The position numbers were made by a program, and so were the translations under genes. Under the pieces are notes generated by a model. That model ran no database searches. It had not been told where the DNA came from and saw nothing but the letters and a program-made list of their open reading frames with translations. This document shows positions 46,101 through 57,700 of a DNA stretch of 64,000 bases, one piece after another (the first letter of the stretch is position 1; every line of letters starts with the position of its first letter). This DNA is from Capitulum mitella (Eukaryota > Arthropoda > Thecostraca > Pollicipedomorpha > Pollicipedidae), in assembly GCA_030062745.1 (NCBI GenBank), contig CP099848.1, forward strand, positions 13,677,568-13,741,567. The letters run 5' to 3'.

Positions 46101-48003
46101 CTTTAGATGAAATAAAGGACAAACTGCACCAAATTCATACCATTCGATTCCTTTCAACTTCAGGAATCCGAGTATATAGGTTGTTTTACAATACCTATTT
46201 CCTGTCGCATCCCCAAAGATAAAAAATAATGTATTTCTCGTCGTACCTCATGACCACACATGAGCTCATGACCCTCGGAAAACCTTTGCGGGGTTGCACC
46301 ATTCCCCCACCCCTCACCACCAAACCCCTACGAGGGTTCATGAATTTGTACAAGGGTATCTGAGACAAATAAAAATGTTTGGAAAATAGGAGGATGATGC
46401 GCCACGAAATGATCGGCTGAGCATATGCTGGCTGTTATTACATATTGAGCTTGAGTCCAATCCTTGCAAATAATGCCTCAAGCTTTTTGAACTAAGATGA
46501 AAAAGTAGTGCTCCAGACAGACCCTGGAACTGTCAGACACATCGACAGTCTAATATAGCAAGGCACGTTGCTCCTGAAAAGGTTTATGGACAGACGTAAG
46601 AACGTCTCGACTGTACACCGCAAGGCCAAACATCCGACAATATCCGGCCGGATCATGGAAATATCCGGCCGGATCCGCATACTGGATAATCTCAAATATG
46701 TGGCCGGATATCCGGCCGGACCGGATATCCGGTGCATCCCCAGCTGTGATGACGACCATATAGCCACTCACATCATCTTAGAGCGGTCGCCAGTGTAGAT
46801 TTGTAACGGGATGCGACTTGCTTGACACACGGCGCACAAATTCCACAGAAGAGTTCTCTCAAAAGTTAGTCTGTATGAGACTGGGTCAACTGCAGTCAGT
46901 GACGCGAGACAAAGCTGGTGAACACAACAGCATTACGTGTTTTGTTCTCAGAGCTCTCCCTGAAGGACGACGTGCTGATTCCGTACATCAGACGCAACGC
47001 GCCGCTGCTCGCGCCGCGCGAACTACGCATCTCCATGGGGGCTGCCGAAGACTTCGTTCCCCCAGCCGCCGCCGCCGGCACCAACAACAGGAACTCCGAA
47101 CAGGCTCCGGCTCCAGCCCCGGCCCCGGCCCCGGCCCCGGCCCCGGCCCCGGCCTCAGCCCCGGCCCCGGCCCCGGCCCCTGCCCCGGCCCCGGCCCCGG
47201 CCGCGGCCCCGGCCCCGGCTCCGGCTCCGGCTCCGTCGCGGCCGGCTAGACCCGCTGCCGCGCGGCCGGCCAGGCCGGCCAGACCGGCTCCGGCCCGGCC
47301 TGCCCGGCCTGGCCGGCCTGCCCGCCCAGCCAGGCCAACCCAGTCTGCCCGGCCTGCCCGGCCGGCGGCGGTCGCGGTCGTGCCGCTCTCACCGATCTCC
47401 GACCCGCATTCGATAGCGCAGCAGCAGGCGGCCGAGGCGTACGAGAAGGCCGTGCTGTCGGCCGTGCACCAGGCGGCCAACGGCGAGGGCGACGAGGAGT
47501 ACTCCTCCGACCAGCAGCTGGCGCTGGCCGCCCTCTACCAGCACCTGGTGGCCCAGCAGACTCTCACCGGCAGCGTCGCGCAGCAGCCGGCCGCAGCCGC
47601 AGCCGCCGACACCACGCAGCCGGAGCTGGCCGAGCCCGAGGAGGACCCCACCATCGCCGACCTGCTGCCCTCCTGGCTGTCGGACACGCCGGGCGCGGCC
47701 GGCACGGACGGCGTGTCCGACCTGCTGCCCTCCTGGCTCACCTCGTCGGCGGACGGCGCCGCCGAGGACCAGGGCAGCGGCGGCATCACGGACCTGTTGC
47801 CCTCCTGGCTGGCGCCGGACGCCAGCCTGACGGGATCGTCCGCCGACGGCGCGGCGGCCGACGGCGCGGCAGCCGACGGCGCGGACGACTCCGACGGCGG
47901 CCTGCTGCCGAGCCTGGTGCCTGGCCGCCGCGCGGTGGCCGTCATGCTCGGCGTGCCGGCCACCATGCTGGCGCTGAGCCTGGCAGCCGGCGCTGTGCTC
48001 TGA
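40103..48003 (+). CDS. Secreted 5'-nucleotidase-family protein lacking catalytic motifs, Pro/Ala stalk, probable GPI anchor
   Basis: Exons 40103-40213, 40492-40632, 41001-41189, 41702-41801, 42102-42214, 42589-42739 (GC donor), 43159-43406, 43650-43710, 44046-44180, 44506-44679 and 46952-48003 give 824 residues. The signal peptide is MMRWVIAAAALTAAVSG. Residues 18 to about 510 follow the CD73/apyrase two-domain fold: FELTIVQY, NVLVLNTGG, FDGGMEGL, VGVIGYVSP, DCERAECDMGKIIADA, QLQQLFEHAVS with EFLQVA, LMVECGACVP. Yet the metal and catalytic motifs are replaced: HTNDVH by VQYQHP, DAGDQ by NTGGS, GNHEFD by SLSDFD, GHSG by GNAG, GGHSNT by SSPTEV, and the substrate-binding GGGIR is missing. Residues about 526-612 are a Pro/Ala(/Arg) stalk. 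DLLPSWL follows at 711, 731 and 755, and the chain ends in a hydrophobic tail after Asp/Gly/Ser, as for GPI anchoring. It is probably a non-enzymatic surface protein, unrelated in role to its neighbours. Confidence 0.88.
44948..44990. repeat. 18-bp-arm hairpin inside the hAT-like element
   Basis: Arms 44948-44965 and 44973-44990 pair at 17 of 18 positions around a 7-nt loop. The arms begin AACCTCGCAA and end TTGCGAGGTT. Confidence 0.85.
45202..45367. mobile_element. Small hAT-type MITE nested in the larger element
   Basis: A 166-bp element begins CAGGGACGCAGCCAGGG and ends in the complement of CATTGGCGCAGCCAAAG. It is flanked by CCTTTAAC (45194-45201) and CCCTTAAC (45368-45375), 7 of 8 identical. 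Its position inside 44766-46742 means it inserted after that element was in place. Confidence 0.68.
47101..47365 (+). repeat. Coding Pro/Ala repeat (GCCCCG-type hexamers)
   Basis: A hexamer array of the type GCCCCG, diverging downstream into CGGCC-based units, encodes the Pro/Ala then Ala/Arg/Pro stalk of the nucleotidase-like protein. The reading frame is kept throughout. The complementary strand is G-rich with many runs of four G. The long reverse-strand open frame here is a shadow of the repeat. Confidence 0.9.
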
Positions 48004-48414
48004 GCGGCACCGTCGGACAGTCCCTCCCTCAGCGGCGTAGTCTCTCTGCCGCCGACACCGGCTGACGCTGCACAGCTCACCGCCTGCTCTGCCCCGGACA
48101 CCGGCCGCTCCCCTTCGATAAACTGCTCCTCCTCCCAGACAACACACTGCTCCTCCCCACCATCCAGACCGATGACACTAGGGCACGGACACCCAGACTG
48201 TTGGTTCTGTCACAGCGCCCTGACAGTCAGGGTTCAATCACCCTGACAGTCAGGGTGACAGTGTCTGTTCAGACAGACAGCCTTGCCAGTCAGGTTTCGA
48301 AACACCGGAGAGTGCATGACTTCGCTGTATGTTGTAGTTATTGTAGATCTTGCATATCGTTATGTTTGTTACGTTTGTTACGTTCGTTACAGCATTAGCG
48401 CAGGGAGCCGCGTA

Positions 48415-48420
48415 TTTATT
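48415..48420 (-). terminator. Candidate PRMT5 poly(A) signal (AATAAA on the minus strand)
   Basis: TTTATT on the plus strand is the first minus-strand AATAAA after the PRMT5 stop at 48731-48733. Use of it would give a 3' UTR of about 330 nt that overlaps the tail of the convergent nucleotidase-like transcript. Confidence 0.4.
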
Positions 48421-48514
48421 CGAATGTGTGATACGGCCGAAAGACCGCTATGGCCTGCGCCTAGACGCCATGTAGAATGTTACCCTTACCCTCGCCACCA
48501 GCGAGTCAGCACGG

Positions 48515-48520
48515 AATAAA
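48515..48520 (+). terminator. Poly(A) signal of the nucleotidase-like gene
   Basis: AATAAA lies 512 bases after the stop at 48001-48003, followed by T/G-containing sequence (TCTGTGTATCTCT). Nothing else of note is seen in the 48004-48514 3' UTR apart from short TGACAGTCAGGG and GTTACGTTTGTTACG repeats. Confidence 0.6.
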
Positions 48521-48730
48521 ACACGCTCGAAAGGAAGTCTGTGTATCTCTCCGCCCGACGCCGGGCGGGCAGCGTTCACACAGCCGCATAAGCTAAAACT
48601 CGCGGCGCGGTCCGCCGCCGGCAGCGAACTCCGGCCAATACCGGCGGCTGGCGGCCGGCGGACCCGTGCGGTCGGGCGGTCGGCGGCGCGGGCCGCGGCG
48701 TGCTGAGGCCAGTCCCCAGTCGGCCGCGGC

Positions 48731-51700
48731 TCACAGGCCGATCGTGTACGAGCGGCCGTTCGGGTTGTGGATGGGCAGCGTGCGCGGCGAGCTGACGGCC
48801 CACTCGTACCAGACGTTGCGGCTGTTGGAGAGCCGCCAGAAGGTGACCGTCACCTGCTCGCCCCGCTTCACCTCCATTGGCTCCTGCAACAGCGGCGCCG
48901 CGGCCGGAGCCGGTCACAGCGCGCCACCAGCGACACCAGACGGGTCGGAACACTGAGACTGAGCCAGGCGCACAAGAAATAGCTCAGACGAAATAATGAC
49001 TCTGGCACAGGAACGCTGGTACAGGCTCCGACAAAACAATGCCAACGAGCCACGGATACTCAGACAACGGCTCATATAAAACAACGGCGAAAAGGCAGAG
49101 GTACACTGGTACGGAATCAGACAAAACATACAGTATTCGCTTTATATGCACGCACTTTGTCTTTTAACCCTATTACCGGAGAGTTAGACGGTATGGCCTA
49201 TTCCCGGCAGGGGGGCGGATTCGTCCCCCCCCCTGACATCTCGAGAACTACACATTCGGTTTCATCGCAACAAACGGCAATCCATTTCTCATGACGCTAA
49301 CTACATTTTTATAAAAGTCTTCAAAATTTTGATGGGGTGGATAAAGGGGGGCAAACAAGTCAAAATAGGGCATATCTGGATTTCTTATAACTCCGTTGTT
49401 GATGGGCCGATTTTGGTGAAATTCGCATGAATCGAGAGATTATGGATGGGACTTTTACCACTGGTACACACCTTTGAAATTTTGAGAAAATTCATATGCG
49501 TTCATACGGTTTCAAAAATAGGATTAGTTTTCAATATCTGAATGAACAAAAGTTACAAGCACTCTTTTGGCTTCTGCTAGTTATGTTATGCTGAAGAAGT
49601 ACAAATCGTATTACAATGTTTACAATCGTATTATAATGTTGGCATAGGCGGTACCAGGGCCATGAAAAAGGGGCAAATATCGTGGACACATGTTCTTCAG
49701 ATCAACTTATGACCTCTGACCTTAAATGACCTCCAGTGACCTTGGAGTCATTTGGAATGATCTCATGTGCATTTAATGTTATCTGAAAACGTTTTAGATC
49801 ATTTCAATCCACTCTATTCCAAAAATTCAGTTTTACAGCTGTTGTGATATGGGGTAAGCGTACTGATATTTTAGGTCATAGCTCAGTGATCCGTCCTGAT
49901 ATCAAGCTGAAACTTGATACACAAGTAGAGGGCACCCTGCTAAGTCATATACGTCCCGGGGTTGGCATGTGAAAAAAAACAGCGCCAAAATCTTTACTAT
50001 TAAACCAAATTTTGACTTCTGACCTTGACCTGACCTTGTAAAGTGACTTCAGATGAACAAAATTGCCTCTATATGTTGCACAACTACTTATCTACACATT
50101 CATATCAAGTATTAAGTTCTACCTTAAAAACGCTTCTTTTGACAGTCATTTTCCTTTTACCCTCAACAGGACCAAAAATGGCCTGAGCTGACGAAAAATG
50201 GCCTCTCAAAAACGTTTCCTGGCCCCGCCCCTGAGCAACACAGAATTCCAAAATTTTGTCACAGTACGTAGAAAGAATAGCTAGAAAAAGTCACCAAATT
50301 TCGTGAAGCTGCGTCAAAAACCTTGGAATTGGCAAGGAAAAACCCGAGGGGGCGGGTTCAGCCCCCTGCCCGGAACAAGGTTAAGGATCCGAACGAAAAA
50401 ATGTAAAACGAAACTTGAGCCCAAATATCCCGTGGAACTGGCCAATCAAGTGTCTCATTGCAAAGACACGTCTTAATCATCGTGGAGATGAAACAACACT
50501 GCACTCCATAGGACGAGTCCATGGACCCCATCTGTAAAAAGCCAGAGGACGCTGAAGCGTGCAAAGCTGCACTGTTCAAGATGGCAAACTGCAGTCATTG
50601 CATCTTAACGCGGAACTTGAAATTTGAACAGAACAGAAACTAAGCCTGAATCTCCTGCCTACTGCACTTATCAAGCTGCAAATAAAGACGACCATCCTAG
50701 CGGAATTGGGGGTGATTCTTTGCTGCGGTCATCCGGCAACGCCGTTTCGACTACGCCACGGTGCCTTTTACCGACACACCGCATGCATTTCAGGCAACGG
50801 AAATATCGGCTCACACACAATGGGTCATTTACTAAACTCCTTTGGTTTCGGTTACATGGGACTGGGAACCAAACAGCCACTGTACCAACAAGAGATCAAT
50901 ATGACAGCATTTCCAATTAATGTGTATTAACGTTGCCATATTTCAGCCAATTAAAATTAGTTCCAGCCACTTGTCGCTTTAAGCCGGTTAGACATGACAT
51001 AATGCCAAAAATTGGTTGAAGTCCACATTGCCTATTTCTCAACAAGTTACATTAAAAGCAGCAATCGCTTGGTGGTGAAACGAATAACCCCATAAGTTAA
51101 GTTCACATTACACGAATCAACAGTCCTTTATTAACCTTGAATTTTTTTTTCATTTCTTGCCAAGAGTTTGTAGTAATTTGGACAGTACGACCACCTCACA
51201 TGGTCACTGTTGTTGGAAAGTTTGAGTCCGTGTGCAATATATATCATGACTGATACGATACATGATAAACGCTGATATCAGCAAATTAATGATTCAACTC
51301 TCTTGATTTATATTTTCGAGTCATTAATAGTAAACAGCAACAGCACCACAACCGAAAACAATGATCATTACTACTGTTTAAGCGTCAGGGTGCTGACAAA
51401 AGGAATGTCAATCAACAAAAAATCCCAATTCCTTGGCAAAACACCGGTGGTTGATACCACATCTTCCCCCGCATCTTTCAATTTGCATGTTGAGCTGAGT
51501 TATTAAATCCTGTACGGGGCTAAGGTGCATAGACAACATTAGTATTACGTTAAATCTGGTCGAACATTGATAAAAAACCAAGCTTTGGAATCGCCCATGA
51601 GTTTCGTGATTTTTAGGACAGTTGCAGCCACTTTTGGTTCTTATTTAGCAAGCCGGTTTAAACCAACTATAATGCGGCAACAACAATTTTGTTTCGCTGC

Positions 51701-54700
51701 TGCCAATACCGTTAAAAACTTTCCCGCACAGACGCAGATGCTGGACACACTACCTACGCATGCTCTTTGTTGGCAGATGTTTTGTGAAATGCTACAAATA
51801 TTATACCACTCCATTCTTCATGTAACTGGTGATAGATTGATACATAATATGATGAATGCCAACGGGCGACAAAGTTTCAGCAATGAAGAAATGATGCCTG
51901 TAGACCGGTTGGCGCCAAGTTTACCGACGCCTTTACAACTTTTTTCCGCAAAATCAAGATTATCTTCAGCACTACGAAATACGTTTTGAACCACACCACG
52001 ACATACCAGTCGCAAATAGCTTTGACAGCTTGGTATGAAACGGAAGCCTTTCCCGCGGCTAGCAAAAACCGAACCAGAAAGACGAAAAACAAAATGAAAG
52101 AAGCCTAAGAAAATCATGACGCTGCTTGGACGAACAGACTGCCTAGTGAGGTAAACAAATCATATTTAAATTAACTCTAAACCTAACATCCTTCAGAAAC
52201 TCCTTACATTGGTGTGACGGTTACTTGGTAATTCAATCTTACAACCTCTATCTGTTTTGCAAAATTGCTGCTAACCGAGAAATGAGTCACTTATGGGGTT
52301 TTGCAGAGCCCGGCCGTCAAAAGAAAAGCAAAATGACAAAGGTGACTGAAAATTGGGACGTCATCGGAACAAACAACCGCCCCATCACTTACGGCTGCGT
52401 GACACTCCGTCATGTGCTCGGCTGAGACCGTCACATTAACGAAGTGATGCGACCCTCACGCCCACGAACACGCTGGGCTCAGAACCAGCCGAGCAAGAAA
52501 GTTCGCTACGATCCCGCATGAAGTAACACAACTTAACGTCTAGTAATGCAACTGGGCGGAGGCCAAACAAGAGCGAGGATATCTGAAATGCGATGGAAAT
52601 CGGGAGGTACTAGTAATACGCTGTTCCGCAAAGATCGCCAGCGTTAGCCGAGGCCCAGACCGGCGTCCGGCAGCAAACCGCAAGGATATCGCTAACTATG
52701 CCGGCCGCCGGTTACGATTTCTTCCCAGGACCAGTCGGCAGGTGACCTGGTCACAGTTCTGAATAGACTGGGGGGGGGGGGCGGCGGACCGGACTCGGAA
52801 TGCGGCCGCCAACCGCCAACCGCCCCCTCCCCTCCGGCGGCCCACTGCACCGGCGAAACGTACATTCCGAAACCGGTGGAGCCGGACGTGGCCACGGCGA
52901 GGCCGGGCGAGGCCGACAGTCAGAGAGTCTTACCCGGCGGCCAAAAGCAACTGACTCGGTCAGATATAACTGACCCGGTCAGACACAGCTGACCTGGTCA
53001 GACACAATTCACCCGGTCGGACATAACTGGCCTGGCCAAACACAACTGACCCAGTCAGACACAACGGACCCTGACCTTTCCACAGACCATTAACCTCTCT
53101 GACTCTGCCTGGGTAACAAAACTGCACACGTAATGGCGAATATCAGAAACCGAACTGGAAAGGTTTCAGGCAGCTTTGACGGCCTCTGACCTGACCAAAG
53201 TTGGTAACTGCATTGCGCCAGTCATCGCGTAGGCCGTCCTGACTAGCGAACGTCTGAAAATACTTGGCGACAAAGCCCAGATCATAGTTCTTTTCTGCGT
53301 TTTCACTTCGTTTTGGTTCCTCGCTGAACACACCTGACCGCTAGCGCACATATATATAGCATCAGAATGGTTTCCCGCTGAGTGGCATCCAGCTTGTTGC
53401 TTTTATTGCTCGAAACCGATTTCTACAACCACTATCTATCAAAACTACGTATGCTATGGTATATATACACTATACATTTACGCAATTTCAAGTCGAGTTC
53501 ACGCAAATTTCCCCCCTGGCCCATTAACCCCTGTCCGACAGTCAGCTGTTGTTGCGTGACAAAGCCAGTGGGCGCAAACCAATGAAAGTCAGTAGACTAT
53601 TCATCTTGTGTCACTACTGGTGGGTGACGCCAGAATATAGTGTTTGACCCACTCAATTTCTCCATGCTTTTCAGTACTCCTCAGTAAAATAAGAACTCAG
53701 AATGTGAGCAGCGCCATTTCTCGGACCAACCAAGTCCATTAGTGGAAAGTCGATCAAGGTGGAACATTCTGTCTACATGCTATCAATAATTATCATAATA
53801 TAATTATCAATAATGCAATAATTATCGGCAGCTACACAAGTAAAAAGAAATCTCGTCCCAGATAACGCAAAAACAGTAAAACGAAACCAAATGCACTGAT
53901 TTCACCACAACGGAACGCAGATTTGAAAAAAGGCAAACAAAATGAACTAAGTACGGGACTCAAAGGTTCACGTTTTACTGGCTCACCGTCGACAAATTGA
54001 CAAAATGTTACAAATTGGCGTCTGTGAACGATTAACAATCTGTCAGCGGTACTGGCGCACCGTTGACCGGTTAACAAAATGTTACAAATCAGACAATGGG
54101 TACATTAGGGTGGTTTTTGGCGACTCACAGCCACCTTCCTTGGGGATAATAATCAGAACTTCCCACCTCTGTGATGTACGTAAACCGGTATCGAACGAGT
54201 GATTCATGCTGTTTCCGTTAAACTGGAGGCAATTTTAACCCGGCCCCGATTGGGGAGGTGGTCTGATGACGGCCCATCCCCTCTGAGGTTTTTCGAAGAA
54301 TTGCGAGGGAACGAACAAACGCAACGCTCAGACATTTTGTGTGCACTTTCTCTGATCTTTTTTACATCCTAAGCTGAAGTTTTGGCCTCAAGTCGAATAA
54401 TGTCTCTGATCCACGTCAGGTAAGAGGACGTTTGCCCCAAAGCGTTTAGACTTTCGTGGCTTAAAAAAAAACCGGACATCAAAACAGAACTTTCTAGATT
54501 AGAGGCTCTGACAGACGTAACAAATCTGCTATCTTGTGTTTTTAGTATATGTGGGTTAATGACCTATGATCGAGCCCATTTTCACCACGCCATCGTTTTT
54601 CGGAAAATAGCGGAATTTTCTCCCACGTTTTGGGTATGAGGTGATGGAGACTTCCAGCGGTCGTCATTTGGCAAACAATCGCTGACCAACCAGTGGCCTG

Positions 54701-57700
54701 AGGTCAGGTCACCAATAACTGGTATGAGGGGAAACACACCACCCTCAAAATCGGCCATGAACGAATTGGAACAGATAAAAAATGGCAGAACTGGATGCCA
54801 AAGGTGCTACTGACAACAATAAGTTCGGAATGTTTCCAAAAAGTTGCAGTTTGCAAATAAACGGGCTTGCGCGAATAACGCTCCGCCAATTGTAAGTACT
54901 GGAACTAGTGATTTTTATTATTGAACTTGGAAAACCATAACACAAATTTACAGTATGAAGAAAAACGAACTGGTAAAGCCTATTTCATCCAAATAAAGGA
55001 ACGTCAAAACCACTGCCCGTCAATTTCACCACGTCTTCGGCGCCGGCGTCCGCGGTGCTGTGGGTCACAGATCGCTGTATGTTTAACCGGGTACCGCCTG
55101 GGGTGTGTGAAATAGGGCACCCCTCGGTTTTCCTTGAATTATGTATAAACTGTAAGTGCCAGCCCTAACAAATTTTCAGTATCTGTTCAACAATCATTTT
55201 TGCCTATTTTAACATGAAATTTATTCCCCTGTTAGGTCAGGTCATGGAGATATGACGTCACAAGTAAACCCTTGCACGAATGTTCTCGCCTCTTCGGGAG
55301 GTGGCGCGAACATGGATCGTTTTTCCTAATATTCGCGAATATAATGCATGAATTGTTTGGATTTATATAGGACACGATCCAGAAAAGGATATACAACCGC
55401 GAAACGTCAGCATTAATGGTCACGCTAGGTCACATGCATGATGACAATTGGACTGAACTGCATGGTGGATGATAGAAGTGGTTGCCGTTGACCTTCCCTA
55501 TAGCTCAAGCCAGACAAGCAAATCTATATGCGCCTCTTAACAAAGTTCACCAAATGCAACGTGAGGCCATGTAAGATCACGTCAAAGGTATATGTCAAAA
55601 CGAAATGAAATACAACCTTGTCTGTGGAACATTGTTTAATAGTAGCAAAGAGCAATTACTGTTTCTAATCAGAAAAAAATGACTGTCTGTCCTGACCTGG
55701 CTTGACCATGACCCGATGAAAAGAACACAGCGCAGAATTAATTATCATGAGGTACCATTCAGTTCTTCATCTGACGCAGTCAAGAATCCCAGCGAGTAAT
55801 TATTGCTCTTTGTCACGAAGAGTAATGCAACTATATCTGACGTGACTAGATTGACCTTGACTGGATGGGAAGCAAGTAATGTAAAACTGATCATCATCAG
55901 GTTTCACTTCAGTCTTTTTAGTCACGTGGACCAAAACGGCTGCAAGCATCGATCTTTGGCATGTAAATTAAGAACAATATTTCACTAATCTAGGCTGACC
56001 ATGACTCGATTTTTTTCACTTCTTGGCATTATTCTGATGCAGAAGATTAGATCTTACCCATTTGAAGACCAACCTATGCAAGTTTTTCCGACCTCATGTT
56101 ATGCGTTTTACGTGGCCTGTGACGTCATCAGCCACGTGACCACGTCAACATAATATTTTCTCAATCGCAAGACTCAGGGCTATCGACTGATGGTGGACCG
56201 GTTCAGATCCGACCATTAGATCCTGAGATAGCAGGGGGTGCCCCTTTTGACACCTCCCAGGCGGTCGCGGGTACAGAAACAAGCCAGGCGGTGCCCAGTT
56301 AAACCGACGTTCCTGGGTCAAGATAAAAAATCAGGGAAATTAGACGTGCATCGGCATCTGCAAACATTTGTCTACCCGTTAGCATCCTTACTAAGCCTTT
56401 TAACCACAGCCCTTGAAATACAGGGCGCTTCTCGGGTCCGTGTAACCAGTTATGATAAGATATTTAAAAGGGCGCAAACGGCTTAGACAGCCTCAGAAAG
56501 TAAGAAATCGCACGAGTTTCGAGTTCTATACGTCACAATCTTTCGAATAGTATCGTTCGCGAGTTAGAGGGGGAGGTGCCAACCCCTTCCCCCTGGTCGG
56601 GCGTACAGGACGCCGATTGTCAGTCCGACGCCGGCTAAGGAAGCGGTAAGACATGTGACATCAGCAAACTTCTATGAATTAAGGTGTTTTTTTCAATCTG
56701 AAGCATGGTAACTATATATAACCCTACCTCATTATAACCATGGTTTCTATCAACCACCGGAAAGGTGGGTTCGGGGGGGGGGGGCAACGATCGACGCAGA
56801 GACCAATCATAATAAAAATAGGGAAGAATCTTGTGAAATGCAAGTACCGGTAATATTCAAAACTCACATTTCCACACCAACACCAATTTAGGCTTTAGCT
56901 GAGAACCGAGCTAACAAAACGTTACCGTATCCATCCACCACCATTTCATACCAAGGTAGGCCACACACAAACCGCCGCGCAACATTAACGCCCCAGCTCA
57001 ACATTCCACCCCATACAGAGCCCGGCACTCACCCGGATGGGGAAGAAGATGGGGAACCAGCTGAACATGCCCGGCGAGTGAGTGTGCGGGTGGATGCTGA
57101 TCATCACGTCCTTGTAGAGCACCGACTCGAAGTAGCCGCCGAACCCGTGCACGGTACAGTCCTGGTCGGCCTCAAACGACAGGGACTTGAACCGATTGTT
57201 GTCTATCACCTCGTCTGAAACGGAACCAGCTCACCGTCAGCGCCGTCCGGCCGCCTTACCTACAGTGCCGAACAGATGAGCCGGCCCGCCCGGCCAGCCG
57301 GCGGGACGGAACGGTCAAAAAGACTCGGTCTGGCACTGTGAACCGGCAACATTCATTACCTGCACGGGCAAATCCAGGACGTGCAAGGTTTTCGCGAGAC
57401 ATGTATGCTGTATTATCACCAGCACCCAGACAACACAGAACACGCAAGGCCAGACGAACGTACAGTTGCTGCAATGTGGTGATCAATATTGGCCTGCGAT
57501 TGTCAGCACCTCACGATTACTGGCACCAATAACCTTACACTGGTGGTCTCAAATCGTCGCCACCCGCCAGCAGACGCGGGCCCGTGAGCGGGTCGGGCTT
57601 TCGCCGCCAGCGGCTCAGACACACCTGTGTTCGGGTGGTGGAAGTGAAACAGCCGCTGCGGAGCGCCGATCCGCAGCACGTTCTGCAAGTACACGACGTA

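Larger units (their letters stand above)
44766..46742. mobile_element. hAT-like non-autonomous transposon, 1977 bp
   Basis: The left end TAGGGATGCACCGGAT and the complement of the right end (TGGGGATGCACCGGAT) form terminal inverted repeats. The flanks GTTGTGAT (44758-44765) and GCTGTGAT (46743-46750) agree at 7 of 8 bases. Both ends carry subterminal ATCCGGCCGGAT palindromes, several copies each, likely transposase sites. No transposase frame is visible, so it is an internally replaced derivative. A smaller element (45202-45367) is inserted in it, and it fills most of the last intron of the nucleotidase-like gene. Confidence 0.88.

Noticed and set aside
46896-47480. 194-codon reverse-strand Gly/Ala-rich open frame
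   Set aside because: It is a by-product of the Pro/Ala-coding hexamer array and has no independent signal.
47389-48147. 252-codon reverse-strand open frame
   Set aside because: It is the shadow of the GC-rich last exon of the nucleotidase-like gene. The plus strand continues a spliced, family-matching protein, while the reverse frame is Arg/Gly/Val low complexity.
51567-51989. 140-codon open frame in the PRMT5 intron
   Set aside because: AT-rich composition unlike local genes, no recognisable domain, and a competing reverse frame over the same bases.
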